A DNA stretch of 64,000 nucleotides from UBA7672 sp963738625 (GCA_963738625.1 CAVTXH010000020.1:806001-870000); one strand, 5' to 3'. Positions 8,292-18,637 are shown, numbered from the stretch's first letter. Translations and numbers: made by a program. The notes: generated from the sequence alone by a model not told the origin.

Positions 8292-10079
8292 ATGAGCGCG
8301 ATTCAGGATTCAGGAAGCCAGGATCTGGCGGGGCAGCTGTCGGCGGCGGCAGGCGCGGCCTTCGCGAAACTGGGGCTCGATGCGGCGCTGGGCGCCGTGC
8401 GGCGGTCGGACCGGCCGGACCTTGCCGACTTCCAGTGCAATGGCGCGATGGCGGCGGCGAAGGCCGCGAAGAAGAATCCACGCGAAATTGCCGGCGTTGT
8501 GGTCGAGGCGTTGAAGGGCCATCCGCTGATCGCGGCGTGCGAGATTGCGGGGCCGGGCTTCATCAATATCCGCTTGAGCGCGGCGGGGCTTTCGGCGCGG
8601 GCGGAGGCGATCGCGAAGGACGAGCGGTCGGGCGCGGGACGTGTCTCGGCTTCGAGAAGAGTGATGATGGATTTCGGCGGCTGGAACGTCGCCAAGGAAA
8701 TGCATATCGGCCATCTGCGTTCGACGGTGATCGGGGACTCGCTGCAGCGGACCTTCCGGTTCCTCGGCGATGCCGTGACCAGCGACGTCCATCTCGGCGA
8801 CTGGGGGCTGCAGATGGGCCAGCTGATCAACGAGGTGAAGCTGGAGCAGCCGGGGCTGCCGTATTTCGATGCCGGGTTTGCCGGGCCGTATCCGGAGACA
8901 AGCCCGGTGACGATGGATGATCTCGGGCGGCTCTATCCGCAGGCGTCGACGAAGTCGAAGTCGGACGAGGCGCGGCGGGACGAGGATCGCAAGGCGACGC
9001 AGGAGCTGCAGGCGGGGCGGCCGGGATACCGCGCGCTGTGGCGGCACTTCTGCAATGTGACGCGCGTGGGGCTGGAGCGCGAGTGCGCCTCGCTCGGCGT
9101 TAAGTTCGACCTGTGGAAGGGCGAGAGCGACGCAGAGCCGTTCGTGCCGGAGCTGGTCGAGGACCTGAAGGCGCGGAAGATCGCGGAGTTCGACGCGGGC
9201 GCATGGATCGTGCGCGTGGCGCGCGAGAGCGACAGGAAGGAGATGCCGCCCATCATCCTGGTCAACCGGGATGGCGCGATCGGCTATCACACGTCCGACC
9301 TTGGCACGATCATCGACCGCAAGCGCAACATCGATCCGCAGCTGTCGCTCTACATCGTCGACCAGCGGCAGGCGCTGCACTTCGAGCAGGTGTTCCGGGC
9401 AAGCGACATCGCGGGCTACATGCCGGAATCGACGCTGGAGCATCTGGGCTTCGGCACAGTGAACGGGCCGGACGGCAAGCCTTACAAGACGCGCGACGGC
9501 GGGATACTCAAATTGCATGAGTTTATCGCGCAGGCGCAGCAGGCAGCTTTTGATCGAATGATGCAGGATGAGGTTCTTCTGCCTGACGACGGCGGCGACG
9601 TTACGGATATTGTGAGAATGGTTGCTAACGCGGCGATCAGGTTCGCAGACCTCTCGAACACGCGCACGACGAATTACATCTTCGACCTCGACCGGTTCAT
9701 CTCGTTCGAGGGCAAGACCGGGCCTTACCTGTTGTACGCCGCGGTGCGGATCAAATCGCTGAGGCGGCGCGCGGAAGAGGCGGGCGTGAAGACCGGACCG
9801 ATCGTGGTGGAGCTGGACGCCGAGCGCGCGCTGGTGCTGGCGCTGGACGGGTTTCCGGATGCGCTGCGCGGCGCCTACGAGAAGCGGATGCCGCATATCC
9901 TGTGCGATCATGCCTATACGCTGGCGCAGGCTTTCTCGGGGTTCTACGCGGCTGCGCCGGTGCTGGCGGAGTCGGACGCCGCAAAGAAGGCGTCGCGCTT
10001 TGCGCTGGCGATGGCTACGCTGAGGCAACTTGAGCTGGTGCTCGGGCTGATCGGGATCGAGACGCCGGAGCGGATGTAG
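8292..10079 (+). CDS. argS: Arginyl-tRNA synthetase
   Basis: 595 residues, a class I aminoacyl-tRNA synthetase charging tRNA-Arg. The N-terminal domain (about 1-110) is the ArgS-specific tRNA-elbow domain. The HIGH signature is in EMHIGHLRSTVIGDS near residue 140. The KMSKS region appears in its usual degenerate ArgS form, KPYKTRDGGILKL, near residue 400. The C-terminal anticodon-binding helical domain ends LGLIGIETPERM. A GNAT gene starts 12 nt downstream. Confidence 0.96.
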   Translation: MSAIQDSGSQDLAGQLSAAAGAAFAKLGLDAALGAVRRSDRPDLADFQCNGAMAAAKAAKKNPREIAGVVVEALKGHPLIAACEIAGPGFINIRLSAAGLSARAEAIAKDERSGAGRVSASRRVMMDFGGWNVAKEMHIGHLRSTVIGDSLQRTFRFLGDAVTSDVHLGDWGLQMGQLINEVKLEQPGLPYFDAGFAGPYPETSPVTMDDLGRLYPQASTKSKSDEARRDEDRKATQELQAGRPGYRALWRHFCNVTRVGLERECASLGVKFDLWKGESDAEPFVPELVEDLKARKIAEFDAGAWIVRVARESDRKEMPPIILVNRDGAIGYHTSDLGTIIDRKRNIDPQLSLYIVDQRQALHFEQVFRASDIAGYMPESTLEHLGFGTVNGPDGKPYKTRDGGILKLHEFIAQAQQAAFDRMMQDEVLLPDDGGDVTDIVRMVANAAIRFADLSNTRTTNYIFDLDRFISFEGKTGPYLLYAAVRIKSLRRRAEEAGVKTGPIVVELDAERALVLALDGFPDALRGAYEKRMPHILCDHAYTLAQAFSGFYAAAPVLAESDAAKKASRFALAMATLRQLELVLGLIGIETPERM

Positions 10080-10091
10080 GGGGCGGGGCCG

Positions 10092-10916
10092 GTGGCAGAG
10101 AAATACGTCAGTCCTGACCGGCGCTACGACTTACTGTCTTACGAGTTGTGCGCGCGCCTTGGTTTCTGCGGTAGCATAAAGAATGGTGAGCCACTCCACG
10201 TGGATGACTTCTTTCCGGTCGAGGGGAAAGTCGCCGCCGAGCAGTTTGCGAGATGGGCTCTGGAGGCGGAGCAAGGGGATGGCGATCGGAAAGTGGCGTA
10301 TGGCGCTGTGCAGGACCTGATCGATAGCATCCAAACGCCGGAGGCGGCGCAACATCTGAAGTGGCTGAACCCGATCCGAGATCTTTTCGTGAAGCATATG
10401 GGGGCCGAGGCTGTCGACGTCTCGGAACTGCAGCCTGGGCATTTGATTATGAAGAGCTGGGTGGAATTTCACGTTGACGATCTGTCCGGGGCGGAAATCC
10501 AAGCCCTGATTGCGCGACACCTCGCGGGTATGCATGCGAGTTCGCCGGCCTGCAGCGTGCACGCGTTGGGGATCGAAAAGCTGAAGCAGCCGGACGTGAC
10601 TTTCTGGTCGGCCTGGGTGGCTGAACACCTTGCGGCGATGGGGGCGCTCAAGCGGCTTGATGCGGCGCGCGGCGAGATCAAGTCAATGCGGGTGGCGGAC
10701 GACTTTCTCGGCCGCGGTGTTGGGCGCTTGATGCTCGACCACATCGTCGCGGAGGCGCGGCATGCGGGCATGACCAGCCTGTGGCTGGAGACCGGCAGTG
10801 CGGCGGCGTTTGCGCCTGCGCTGAAGCTTTACGAGACGGCGGGGTTCACGCGTTGCGGGCCGTTCGACGGGTATGCCGAGGACCCGTTCAGCGTGTTCAT
10901 GACGCGCGGGATTTGA
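10092..10916 (+). CDS. GNAT acetyltransferase with an extra N-terminal domain
   Basis: 274 residues from a GTG start. About residues 125-274 form a complete GNAT domain: DDLSGAEIQALIARHLAGMH, an ALKRLDAARGEIKSMRV strand, the acetyl-CoA-binding loop FLGRGVGRLMLDH and LWLETGSAAAFAPALKLYE. The first 120 residues (MAEKYVSPDRRYDLLSYELC onward) do not belong to this GNAT family, whose members usually begin just before DDLSG, and I do not recognise them. No frameshift is visible at the junction, so this looks like a genuine two-domain fusion. It follows argS by 12 nt. The substrate is unknown. Confidence 0.8.
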   Translation: MAEKYVSPDRRYDLLSYELCARLGFCGSIKNGEPLHVDDFFPVEGKVAAEQFARWALEAEQGDGDRKVAYGAVQDLIDSIQTPEAAQHLKWLNPIRDLFVKHMGAEAVDVSELQPGHLIMKSWVEFHVDDLSGAEIQALIARHLAGMHASSPACSVHALGIEKLKQPDVTFWSAWVAEHLAAMGALKRLDAARGEIKSMRVADDFLGRGVGRLMLDHIVAEARHAGMTSLWLETGSAAAFAPALKLYETAGFTRCGPFDGYAEDPFSVFMTRGI

Positions 10917-10944
10917 GGGCGGGCTTCTACCGGAATCCTGCAGA

Positions 10945-11060
10945 GTCATTCTCGGCCTTGTGCCGAGAATCTCGGTTGTTGCAGCGCGGGGTATTCTTGC
11001 TTTTCCCATCGTCTTTCCAACCGGGATTCTCGGGATGCGCTTCGCTTACCCGAGAATGAC
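10945..11060. repeat. REP-like palindromic element
   Basis: The outer arms GTCATTCTCGG and CCGAGAATGAC are perfect inverted repeats 116 nt apart. Inside are two hairpins, CTCGG-ccttgtg-CCGAG and ATTCTCGGG paired with CCCGAGAAT. It belongs to the same general class as the elements at 3082-3202 and 11491-11602 and directly precedes a GIY-YIG gene. Confidence 0.75.
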
Positions 11061-11106
11061 ATCGGGATGGTTTGGCGATATTCCTTTGCTGCTGGGGGAG
11101 TTGGGA

Positions 11107-11481
11107 ATGGCGCGGTTCGATACGATCGCTGTCTACATGATGACCGATCGGCGCTATCGCGTGCTCTATACGGGCGTCACGGCAGATCTGGTCTTTCGCG
11201 TGTCGCAGCATCGCATTGGCGAAGGCAGTGAGTTTACGCGCAAGTACAACTGCAAGCGACTAGTCTGGTACGAAGTGCACGATGATATGCGCGCGGCGAT
11301 CCAGCGCGAGACGTCGATCAAGCGGTATCCGCGGCAGTGGAAGATCAACCTGATCGAGGCGGAAAATCCGGACTGGTTGGATTTGTGGGAGGCGATCTTG
11401 CCGAAGCCACTGCCGGGGGAGCGAAGCAGCATCGAGGAGTTGCGGCGCGGCGATGTGCGCGATCCGAGTCAGGAATCATGA
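11107..11481 (+). CDS. Small GIY-YIG nuclease-family protein
   Basis: 124 residues from an ATG preceded by GGGGGAG. It is a stand-alone GIY-YIG domain of the YhbQ/UPF0213 kind: AVYMMTD and LYTGVTADL take the places of the GIY and YIG strands, followed by a catalytic Arg in FRVSQHR and the metal-binding Glu in IQRETSIKRY. An upstream in-frame extension to 10960 only translates the adjacent repeat, so I reject it. The gene is sandwiched between two REP-like elements (10945-11060 and 11491-11602). The function of such single-domain proteins is not settled. Confidence 0.88.
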   Translation: MARFDTIAVYMMTDRRYRVLYTGVTADLVFRVSQHRIGEGSEFTRKYNCKRLVWYEVHDDMRAAIQRETSIKRYPRQWKINLIEAENPDWLDLWEAILPKPLPGERSSIEELRRGDVRDPSQES

Positions 11482-11490
11482 GTTTCTAAC

Positions 11491-11602
11491 GGTGTCATTC
11501 TCGGGCTGCCCCGAGGTTCCCGGTTGTCGGTGCGTTGGGAATCTCGACCAGTTCCATGGCTTCTTGAACCAAGATCCTCGGGACAAGCCCGAGGATGACA
11601 CC
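11491..11602. repeat. REP-like palindromic element
   Basis: The outer arms are GGTGTCATtcTCGGGC and GCCCGAGGATGACACC, with inner hairpins TCGGGC-tgc-CCCGA and CCTCGGG-acaagCCCGAGG. It starts 10 nt after the GIY-YIG stop. The left flank AACGGTGTCATTC is identical to that of the element at 3082-3202. Confidence 0.75.
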
Positions 11603-11619
11603 TTGTTGGGTTGACTGTC

Positions 11620-11979
11620 TTATTTCTTGGCCGCGGGTTTCTTCGCCGCCGGCTTCCTCGGGGCCGCCTTCTTCGCCACAGCCTTCTTCTTCGCCGGCGC
11701 CTTTGCAGCTTTCTTCACCGGGCCTTTGGCGGGGGATTTCTCGATCGCCATCATTGCGTCGCCGCCGTCGTGTTCGCGCCAGATGTGGACGACGGCGTTG
11801 GCGTGGCCGTGGCCGAGGCCCATTTTTTCCATCAGGTGATCGCGGAGATCGCCATGCGTCTTGAGGCTCGATGTCGAGAGCACAAGCGCCATGTCGTCAT
11901 ACGTCTTGCCCGACGATTTCTCGGCGCTGCCCAGATAGGACTGGTAGCCCTTGTGAAGCCTCGAGCGGTCGATGGGCAT
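11620..11979 (-). CDS. DUF4287-like protein with a lysine/alanine-rich tail
   Basis: 119 residues. The first 75 residues resemble the DUF4287 family (SSGKTYDDM, LKTHGDLRDHLMEKMGLGHGHANAVVHIW). The last 40 are a PAKK/KKA-rich, histone-H1-like basic tail that could bind DNA or RNA. The start ATG is 2 nt beyond the stop of the M28 peptidase gene, with AGGAAGGGG upstream, so the two are co-transcribed. A longer frame reading into the peptidase gene is rejected. The function is unknown. Confidence 0.8.
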   Translation of the reverse strand: MPIDRSRLHKGYQSYLGSAEKSSGKTYDDMALVLSTSSLKTHGDLRDHLMEKMGLGHGHANAVVHIWREHDGGDAMMAIEKSPAKGPVKKAAKAPAKKKAVAKKAAPRKPAAKKPAAKK

Positions 11980-11981
11980 GC

Positions 11982-13700
<1,719 letters not shown>

Positions 13701-13805
13701 CTCCTTGAGAACGTGGGCACACTATCCTCGGATAAGGACAGGGCAAGGGGCGGGAATTGCGTGGCCGGGCTTGCGGTTCCTGCGCGAAGCGGAGTCTTTT
13801 CGGCT

Positions 13806-14741
13806 TCAGTCCTGATCGTCAGGCTGGTGATCCGGCGGATCGGGCTGCGGATCGCCGGGGAGGGGGATCCAGCTCGTCTCGTCCGGCGGCTGGGTGAACC
13901 AGGTTCCCGAGAAGCCGCCCGCGATGGAGGCGCGCCAATCGGCGGCGGCTTTCGCCAGCCTTTTCTTTGACGATGCGACGAAGTTCCAGTCGAGATGGCG
14001 CGGGCCGTCCAGCGGATCGCCGCCGGCCATCATGATACGGGTTCCCGCCGAGAGTTGCACAGGGCAGGGGCGCTGGGGCGAGAGGACCGCCATCTGCGCC
14101 TCGCCGATGGCCTTGCCGCCGATCTCCGCCGAGCCGCGTACGACATAGACGCAGAGTTCCGGCGCCTCGGGCGCGTCGACGGTCGTGTCCCAGTCCGTCT
14201 CCAGCACCAGCTGGCAGATGCCGGATGGGAACTCGACCGGCGAGCGCCCGCCATAGGCCGCGCCTGCGATCAGTACACCGGTTGCGAGGCCGGCCTTGAT
14301 GCGCGGCAGGGTGCTGGCCGGGTGGTGGGCGAAGGCGGGCTGCTGTTCTTCGTGGGATTTGGGCAGTGCGACCCAAGTCTGGATCGCTTCGATCCGGTGG
14401 CCGGCTTCGCGTTCCGCGTACGGGGTGCGTTCGGAATGCACGATGCCGCGGCCGGATGTCATCCAGTTCACAGCGCCGGGACGAATGGTCTGGACAGAAC
14501 CGATGCTGTCGCGATGATCGAGTGCGCCGTCGAACAGCCACGTCACAGTGGCGAGCCCTATATGAGGATGCGGGCGCACATCGATGCCCGTGCCGGGCGC
14601 CATGACGGCAGGACCAAGATGGTCGAAGAACACGAACGGCCCGACATTGCGCCGCGCATGGAAGGGCAAGACGCGGCGCACCGAAAATCCGCCGAGATCG
14701 CGCTTGCGCGGATCGATGATCAGTTCGACGGCTTCGGACAT
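13806..14741 (-). CDS. Pirin-family protein
   Basis: 311 residues from the ATG giving MSEAVELIIDPRKRDLGGF, with GAGAG just upstream. A GTG five codons earlier is possible. Cupin metal ligands are in RPHPHIGLATVTWLFDG and HRDSIGSVQTIRPGAVNWMT, followed by GRGIVHSER, as in pirins with quercetinase activity; the second cupin domain is C-terminal. Pirins are cytoplasmic and their physiological role varies. The gene is divergent from the lipase-like gene beginning at 14810. Confidence 0.92.
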   Translation of the reverse strand: MSEAVELIIDPRKRDLGGFSVRRVLPFHARRNVGPFVFFDHLGPAVMAPGTGIDVRPHPHIGLATVTWLFDGALDHRDSIGSVQTIRPGAVNWMTSGRGIVHSERTPYAEREAGHRIEAIQTWVALPKSHEEQQPAFAHHPASTLPRIKAGLATGVLIAGAAYGGRSPVEFPSGICQLVLETDWDTTVDAPEAPELCVYVVRGSAEIGGKAIGEAQMAVLSPQRPCPVQLSAGTRIMMAGGDPLDGPRHLDWNFVASSKKRLAKAAADWRASIAGGFSGTWFTQPPDETSWIPLPGDPQPDPPDHQPDDQD

Positions 14742-14809
14742 GGAGCTCTCACACACTTGCGACTGTCCGAGAGTATGGACGAGCGCGGACGGAATGGGAA
14801 ACTGCGAGG

Positions 14810-15976
14810 ATGAGGTTCAACTCCATCACCGCCCGTCCCGGCGAAAGCCGGGACCCAGGGCCGACAACGAGACTTGACGGCTACTGCCCGAAGGCCGCGC
14901 AAGTCTGCAAGCCTGTCCTGGATCCCGGCTTTCGCCGGGACGGGCGGCGCAAGAGAAATTGGCTGGCGGTTGCAGCGGCTTTTCTGATTGCCGCCTGCGC
15001 CCCGCTGCAGCAGGGCGCGCTGAGGATCGACGGCGCGCCTGCCGCCGGGTTTTCGCAGAACTGGTTCACGTCGTTCGATGGCGCGAAACTGGGGCTCAGT
15101 GTTTGGAAGCCGGTTGCGTCGCCCGAGCAGGGTTTCGGACCGAGCGCGGAGGAACGGGAAACCGTCATCATCGCCGTGCACGGCATGAATGACTATTCCG
15201 GCGCGTTCAACGCGGCCGGCGCCTGGTGGGCGGCGCACGGCGCCGTGGTCTACGGCTACGATCAGCGCGGCTTCGGGCGCTCGCCGGGTTCGGGCATTTG
15301 GCCGCGGCACGAGCTGATGCGGAAGGATCTGGCGACCGCCGTCGACATTGCGCGGCAGCGCCATCCCGACGCGCGCATCGCCGTGGTGGGTGAAAGCATG
15401 GGCGCGTCCGTCGCCATCACGGCGTTCGCTGAGGATGATCCGCCCAAGGCAGATGTGCTGATCCTGTCTGGGCCGGGCCTGAGGGGATGGGGAACTCTGC
15501 CGTGGCTCTACAGCGCCAGCCTGTGGACGTCGGCGCATGTGCGGCCGGGCTGGGTTGTCGTGCCGCCGAAGAATCTCAACATCCGGGCGACCGACAACAA
15601 TGAGAAACTGCGAGAGATGTGGTTCGACCCAAACGTGCAGAAGAGCAACCGCATCGACAGCGTCTATGGCGTCGTCTCGATCATGGAGGAGGCGGACGCC
15701 AAGATCGCGAAGCTGCCGAACGGCGTGCCGACGCTGCTGCTGTACGGGGCGAACGACCAGGTGATCCCGGCCAACGGGCTGCAGCGCGCGGCGAAGAAGC
15801 TGCCGGACTCCGTGCGCACGGCGTACTACGCCAAGGGCTATCACATGCTGATGAACGATCTGCAGGCCGAGACGGTGTGGCGCGACGTTCTGGCATTTAT
15901 CGAACAGCCTGCGGCGCCCCTGCCTTCAGGCTCCCCGCCGCTGCCCTGGGCCGCGAAAACCTCGACAAAAAGCTGA
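14810..15976 (+). CDS. Alpha/beta hydrolase lipoprotein (monoacylglycerol-lipase-like), start disturbed by a repeat
   Basis: 388 residues in the frame from ATG 14810. The hydrolase domain has the nucleophile motif GESMGAS, the acid in LLYGANDQVIP and the histidine in KGYHMLMNDL, as in lysophospholipases and monoacylglycerol lipases. A lipoprotein signal is clear (RRKRNWLAVAAAFLIAAC, Cys at residue 63) but it is preceded by 45-50 residues that simply translate a REP-like palindrome (14829-14947). No ATG, GTG or TTG lies between the repeat and the signal peptide. The original start codon appears to have been displaced by the repeat. Whether the protein is still made and lipidated is uncertain. 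Confidence 0.8.
   Translation: MRFNSITARPGESRDPGPTTRLDGYCPKAAQVCKPVLDPGFRRDGRRKRNWLAVAAAFLIAACAPLQQGALRIDGAPAAGFSQNWFTSFDGAKLGLSVWKPVASPEQGFGPSAEERETVIIAVHGMNDYSGAFNAAGAWWAAHGAVVYGYDQRGFGRSPGSGIWPRHELMRKDLATAVDIARQRHPDARIAVVGESMGASVAITAFAEDDPPKADVLILSGPGLRGWGTLPWLYSASLWTSAHVRPGWVVVPPKNLNIRATDNNEKLREMWFDPNVQKSNRIDSVYGVVSIMEEADAKIAKLPNGVPTLLLYGANDQVIPANGLQRAAKKLPDSVRTAYYAKGYHMLMNDLQAETVWRDVLAFIEQPAAPLPSGSPPLPWAAKTSTKS
14829..14947. repeat. REP-like element with 25-bp perfect arms, inside a gene start
   Basis: A perfect inverted repeat with 25-bp arms (outermost bases CCGCCCGTCCCGG and CCGGGACGGGCGG) enclosing 69 nt. The plus-strand reading gives the phrases RPGESRDPG and LDPGFRRDG, typical of translated alphaproteobacterial palindromic repeats. 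It occupies the first part of the hydrolase frame at 14810. Confidence 0.85.
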
Positions 15977-16069
15977 AATCTGATCAATCCGGCGATCCCG
16001 AAAATTTAACCAAGATAAGCTACCGTTCGGTCCAGATAGGAAAACCTACAAGGACTGTCGGCGCATCGA

Positions 16070-17281
16070 ATGCTAGCGCAGGTGAAGAAGTTGGTCGGGG
16101 GGGCGGCGGGCGGCGACTTTGCCGGCCGCTTTGGCGCGTGGTGGGACGGCAAGGATTATGTCCCGCCAGTTCCCGGCGAAGAGGGCGCGAACGACGTCCA
16201 GGCCGACAGTAAGAAAACCGACAAGGCTGAAGACAAGCCGGCGAAGAAAGCCAAGGCCGAGGAGAGGCCGGAAGCAAAGCCTGAAGCGAAAGCCGAGGCC
16301 AAGCCTAAAACCGAAACGAAGCCTGAACCGCAACCGGAACCCGAAGCGCCGCGCGTCGAGCAGCCGCCCGAAGCTTTAACAGCCGATGCGCACGCCGTGC
16401 GTGTTCAAGCGCTGGAGACGCTGTGGGGCGAGGGGCGCCTGGCGCCTGGCTCGTCGCACCTCGACACGCGGCTTCTCGATGCCGTGCTGGAGCTGGCGGA
16501 CAATCCAGGCGGGATCGGCTTCATCGGGGCCGATGCCGCGCTGCTTACGGCGTTTGCTTCACGCTCGGATCGTCTCGCGATAGCCGCGGAATGGCGGGGC
16601 GGATGCGTCGCCCGCACGCAGGCGCTTGCACCTAAAGCGATGGTCTCCGCCTGCGACGTCGACCGCCCGACATGCTTTGGCGACAAGGCGCTCGAAGGAA
16701 TGGTCAGCATCGAGGCGTTCGCCTATTCCGACCACAAGGCCGGGCTCGTCGGCCGCGTGCACCGCGCGTTGAGCGAGAGCGGGCGCTGGGTTTTCCTCGA
16801 CACGACGCGCAACACCGCGAAGGCGCCGCCGGAGGCATTCGCTTCGGCCTGGGCCAATCCGCAATTGTCCACTGTTGACGAGATCGAAAGCCTGCTGAAG
16901 CTGGCCGGCTTCCGCTCGGTGCGGAAGGTCGCGATGACGGAGGTCGTCCTTACCGCCGCCCGCGAAGGATATACACGCCTGTCCGGCACGCTTGAGGCCG
17001 CAGCGAGCAACGGCCTTGCCGGCAGCGAGGGCGCTCTCTTCCTGCAGGAACTGGCGTGGGAAGCGCAGAGTTGGCGGGCGCGGCTCCGCGCTCTTGAAGG
17101 CGGCGCGCTGGAAGTGAATCTCTGGATCGCCGACAAGAGCGAGGCGCTGAAGCTGACGCAGCCGGCTGCCATTGAAGCTGTTTCCGAGCCGACGCTAGAG
17201 CCCGTCTCCGAAGAAGTGCTCGATCTTTCGGTCGCGCCCGACGATGCCGGCGCAACGGACACGTTGTTCGGACGCGAATAA
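16070..17281 (+). CDS. SAM-dependent methyltransferase-like protein with a charged linker
   Basis: 403 residues. The N-terminus (about 1-35, with FGAWWDGKDY) is followed by a low-complexity Lys/Glu/Pro stretch at about 45-105. The core at about 110-300 resembles a class I methyltransferase: GFIGADAALLTAF in the SAM-loop position, VHRALSESGRWVFLDTT after the fifth strand and LLKLAGFRSVRKVAMTE near its end. The glycine-rich SAM motif is weak, so activity is not certain. A C-terminal tail of about 100 residues is acidic. Nothing nearby indicates a substrate. Confidence 0.65.
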   Translation: MLAQVKKLVGGAAGGDFAGRFGAWWDGKDYVPPVPGEEGANDVQADSKKTDKAEDKPAKKAKAEERPEAKPEAKAEAKPKTETKPEPQPEPEAPRVEQPPEALTADAHAVRVQALETLWGEGRLAPGSSHLDTRLLDAVLELADNPGGIGFIGADAALLTAFASRSDRLAIAAEWRGGCVARTQALAPKAMVSACDVDRPTCFGDKALEGMVSIEAFAYSDHKAGLVGRVHRALSESGRWVFLDTTRNTAKAPPEAFASAWANPQLSTVDEIESLLKLAGFRSVRKVAMTEVVLTAAREGYTRLSGTLEAAASNGLAGSEGALFLQELAWEAQSWRARLRALEGGALEVNLWIADKSEALKLTQPAAIEAVSEPTLEPVSEEVLDLSVAPDDAGATDTLFGRE

Positions 17282-17596
17282 GGTCTCAACCGAAACAGCC
17301 GTGCATCGACAAGAACTCGTCGATTGATCTCTCACGATTCATTGCGTGAGCCACAACAGCGCCAGTCGTTCGCCTTACTGGATTTGCTCTGGGCGCCGCG
17401 CAAGACCGCCGCGGCGGTCGATTTCCGGCCAGGGCCGCACACATCGACACGATCCTTGCCGCCTTACCGGGTAAACCCGGAAGCATTGGCAAATTCATGC
17501 GCAGGTGGCGGGTTCACCCGTGAGGCGGTTGGGGCTATACGCGCGCCGGGTCGCGTGTCAGGGCCCGTTGCAGAATGTCCGTCGGAGCCTCCCTCT
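17282..17596. other. Intergenic region
   Basis: About 315 bp upstream of the amino acid dehydrogenase. I see a small hairpin ATCGAC-N8-GTCGAT near 17305-17324 and no convincing gene. The dehydrogenase frame is open back to 17324, but that part does not look like protein of this family and lacks a start signal. Confidence 0.5.
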
Positions 17597-18637
17597 ATGT
17601 TCGACAAAGCCGCGTTCGCGAGCCACGAGAGCATTCATCATTTCTTTGATGCGAAGACAGGGCTTCGGGCGATCATTGCGATCCATTCGACGGCGCGTGG
17701 TCCGGGCGCCGGCGGCTGCCGGATGTGGAACTACGCCACCAGCGACGAGGCGCTCATCGACGCGCTGCGGCTGTCGGAAGGGATGAGCTACAAGAACGCC
17801 ATGGCCGACCTGCCGCTGGGCGGCGGCAAGGCGGTGATCTGGGGCAACTCCAAGACGCAGAAGACGCCGGAGCTGTTCCGCGCGCTGGGCCGCGCGATCG
17901 AGACGCTGCAGGGCAAATACTGGTCCGCGGAGGATGTCGGCGTGTCGCCGGCCGACATGGCCTATGCCGCCGAAGAGACGCAGTACGTGGCAGGCCTCTC
18001 CAAGGGCAAGGCGGCGAGCGGCGATCCTTCGCCCATCACGGCGAGGGGCGTTTTCCTTGGCATCAAGGCGTGCGCGCAGCGGGCGTTCGGCACGGATGAT
18101 CTCCATGGCCGCCACGTCGCGGTTCAGGGCGTAGGTCACGTTGGCGGGCGGGTGTGCGAGCTGCTGGCGGAGGCCGGCGCGAAGCTGACCGTCACGGACG
18201 TGAACCCGGAAACGTTGGCGGGCATCGCCGGATCGACGGGCGCCCAGGTGGTGATGACGGAGGAGATATACGACGTCGACGCCGACATTTTCAGCCCCAA
18301 CGCCCTCGGTGCGGTGGTGAACCCCAACACGATCGGGCGCATCAGGGCGAAGGTGATCGCCGGCGGGGCCAACAACCAGCTCTCGACGCCCGACATGGGC
18401 GAGAAACTGTCCGAGCGTGGGATTCTCTACGCTCCAGACTATGTCATCAATGGCGGGGGCATCATCAACGTGGCCGCCGAAATCTCCGGCGCCTACGATC
18501 CGGCCTGGGTCGAGGGCAAGGTTCAGCGCCTGGTGAAGACGCTGGGAGAGGTGCTGGACCAGGCGAAAACCGAGAAACGCGCGACAAATCGCGTGGCGGA
18601 CGAAATCGCACTTCGCCGGATAGTTGAATCCAGATGA
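17597..18637 (+). CDS. Leucine/valine (branched-chain) amino acid dehydrogenase
   Basis: 346 residues from ATG 17597 (MFDKAAFASHESIHHFFDAK). An NAD-dependent oxidative deaminase of the Glu/Leu/Phe/Val dehydrogenase family converting branched-chain amino acids to 2-oxo acids. The substrate-binding lysine K66 in GMSYKNAMA and the catalytic lysine K78 in LPLGGGKAVIWG match the spacing in leucine dehydrogenases. The NAD-binding loop is VAVQGVGHVGGRV. It could feed the acyl-CoA dehydrogenases of this window but is not in an operon with them. Confidence 0.93.
   Translation: MFDKAAFASHESIHHFFDAKTGLRAIIAIHSTARGPGAGGCRMWNYATSDEALIDALRLSEGMSYKNAMADLPLGGGKAVIWGNSKTQKTPELFRALGRAIETLQGKYWSAEDVGVSPADMAYAAEETQYVAGLSKGKAASGDPSPITARGVFLGIKACAQRAFGTDDLHGRHVAVQGVGHVGGRVCELLAEAGAKLTVTDVNPETLAGIAGSTGAQVVMTEEIYDVDADIFSPNALGAVVNPNTIGRIRAKVIAGGANNQLSTPDMGEKLSERGILYAPDYVINGGGIINVAAEISGAYDPAWVEGKVQRLVKTLGEVLDQAKTEKRATNRVADEIALRRIVESR

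Noticed and set aside
8310..10028. A 572-residue open frame antisense to argS.
   Set aside because: It is Arg/His/Leu-rich without any domain, and argS on the other strand is complete.
10960..11106. Upstream extension of the GIY-YIG gene.
   Set aside because: It only translates the palindromic element at 10945-11060; the ATG at 11107 has a good ribosome-binding site.
17286..17498. A small minus-strand frame ending RSIDEFLSMHGCFG.
   Set aside because: Only its last 18 residues look protein-like, it has no ribosome-binding site and the tail coincides with a hairpin.
17324..17596. N-terminal extension of the branched-chain amino acid dehydrogenase.
   Set aside because: The family begins at the ATG at 17597 (MFDKAAF). 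The upstream part is Pro/Arg-rich and lacks a ribosome-binding site.
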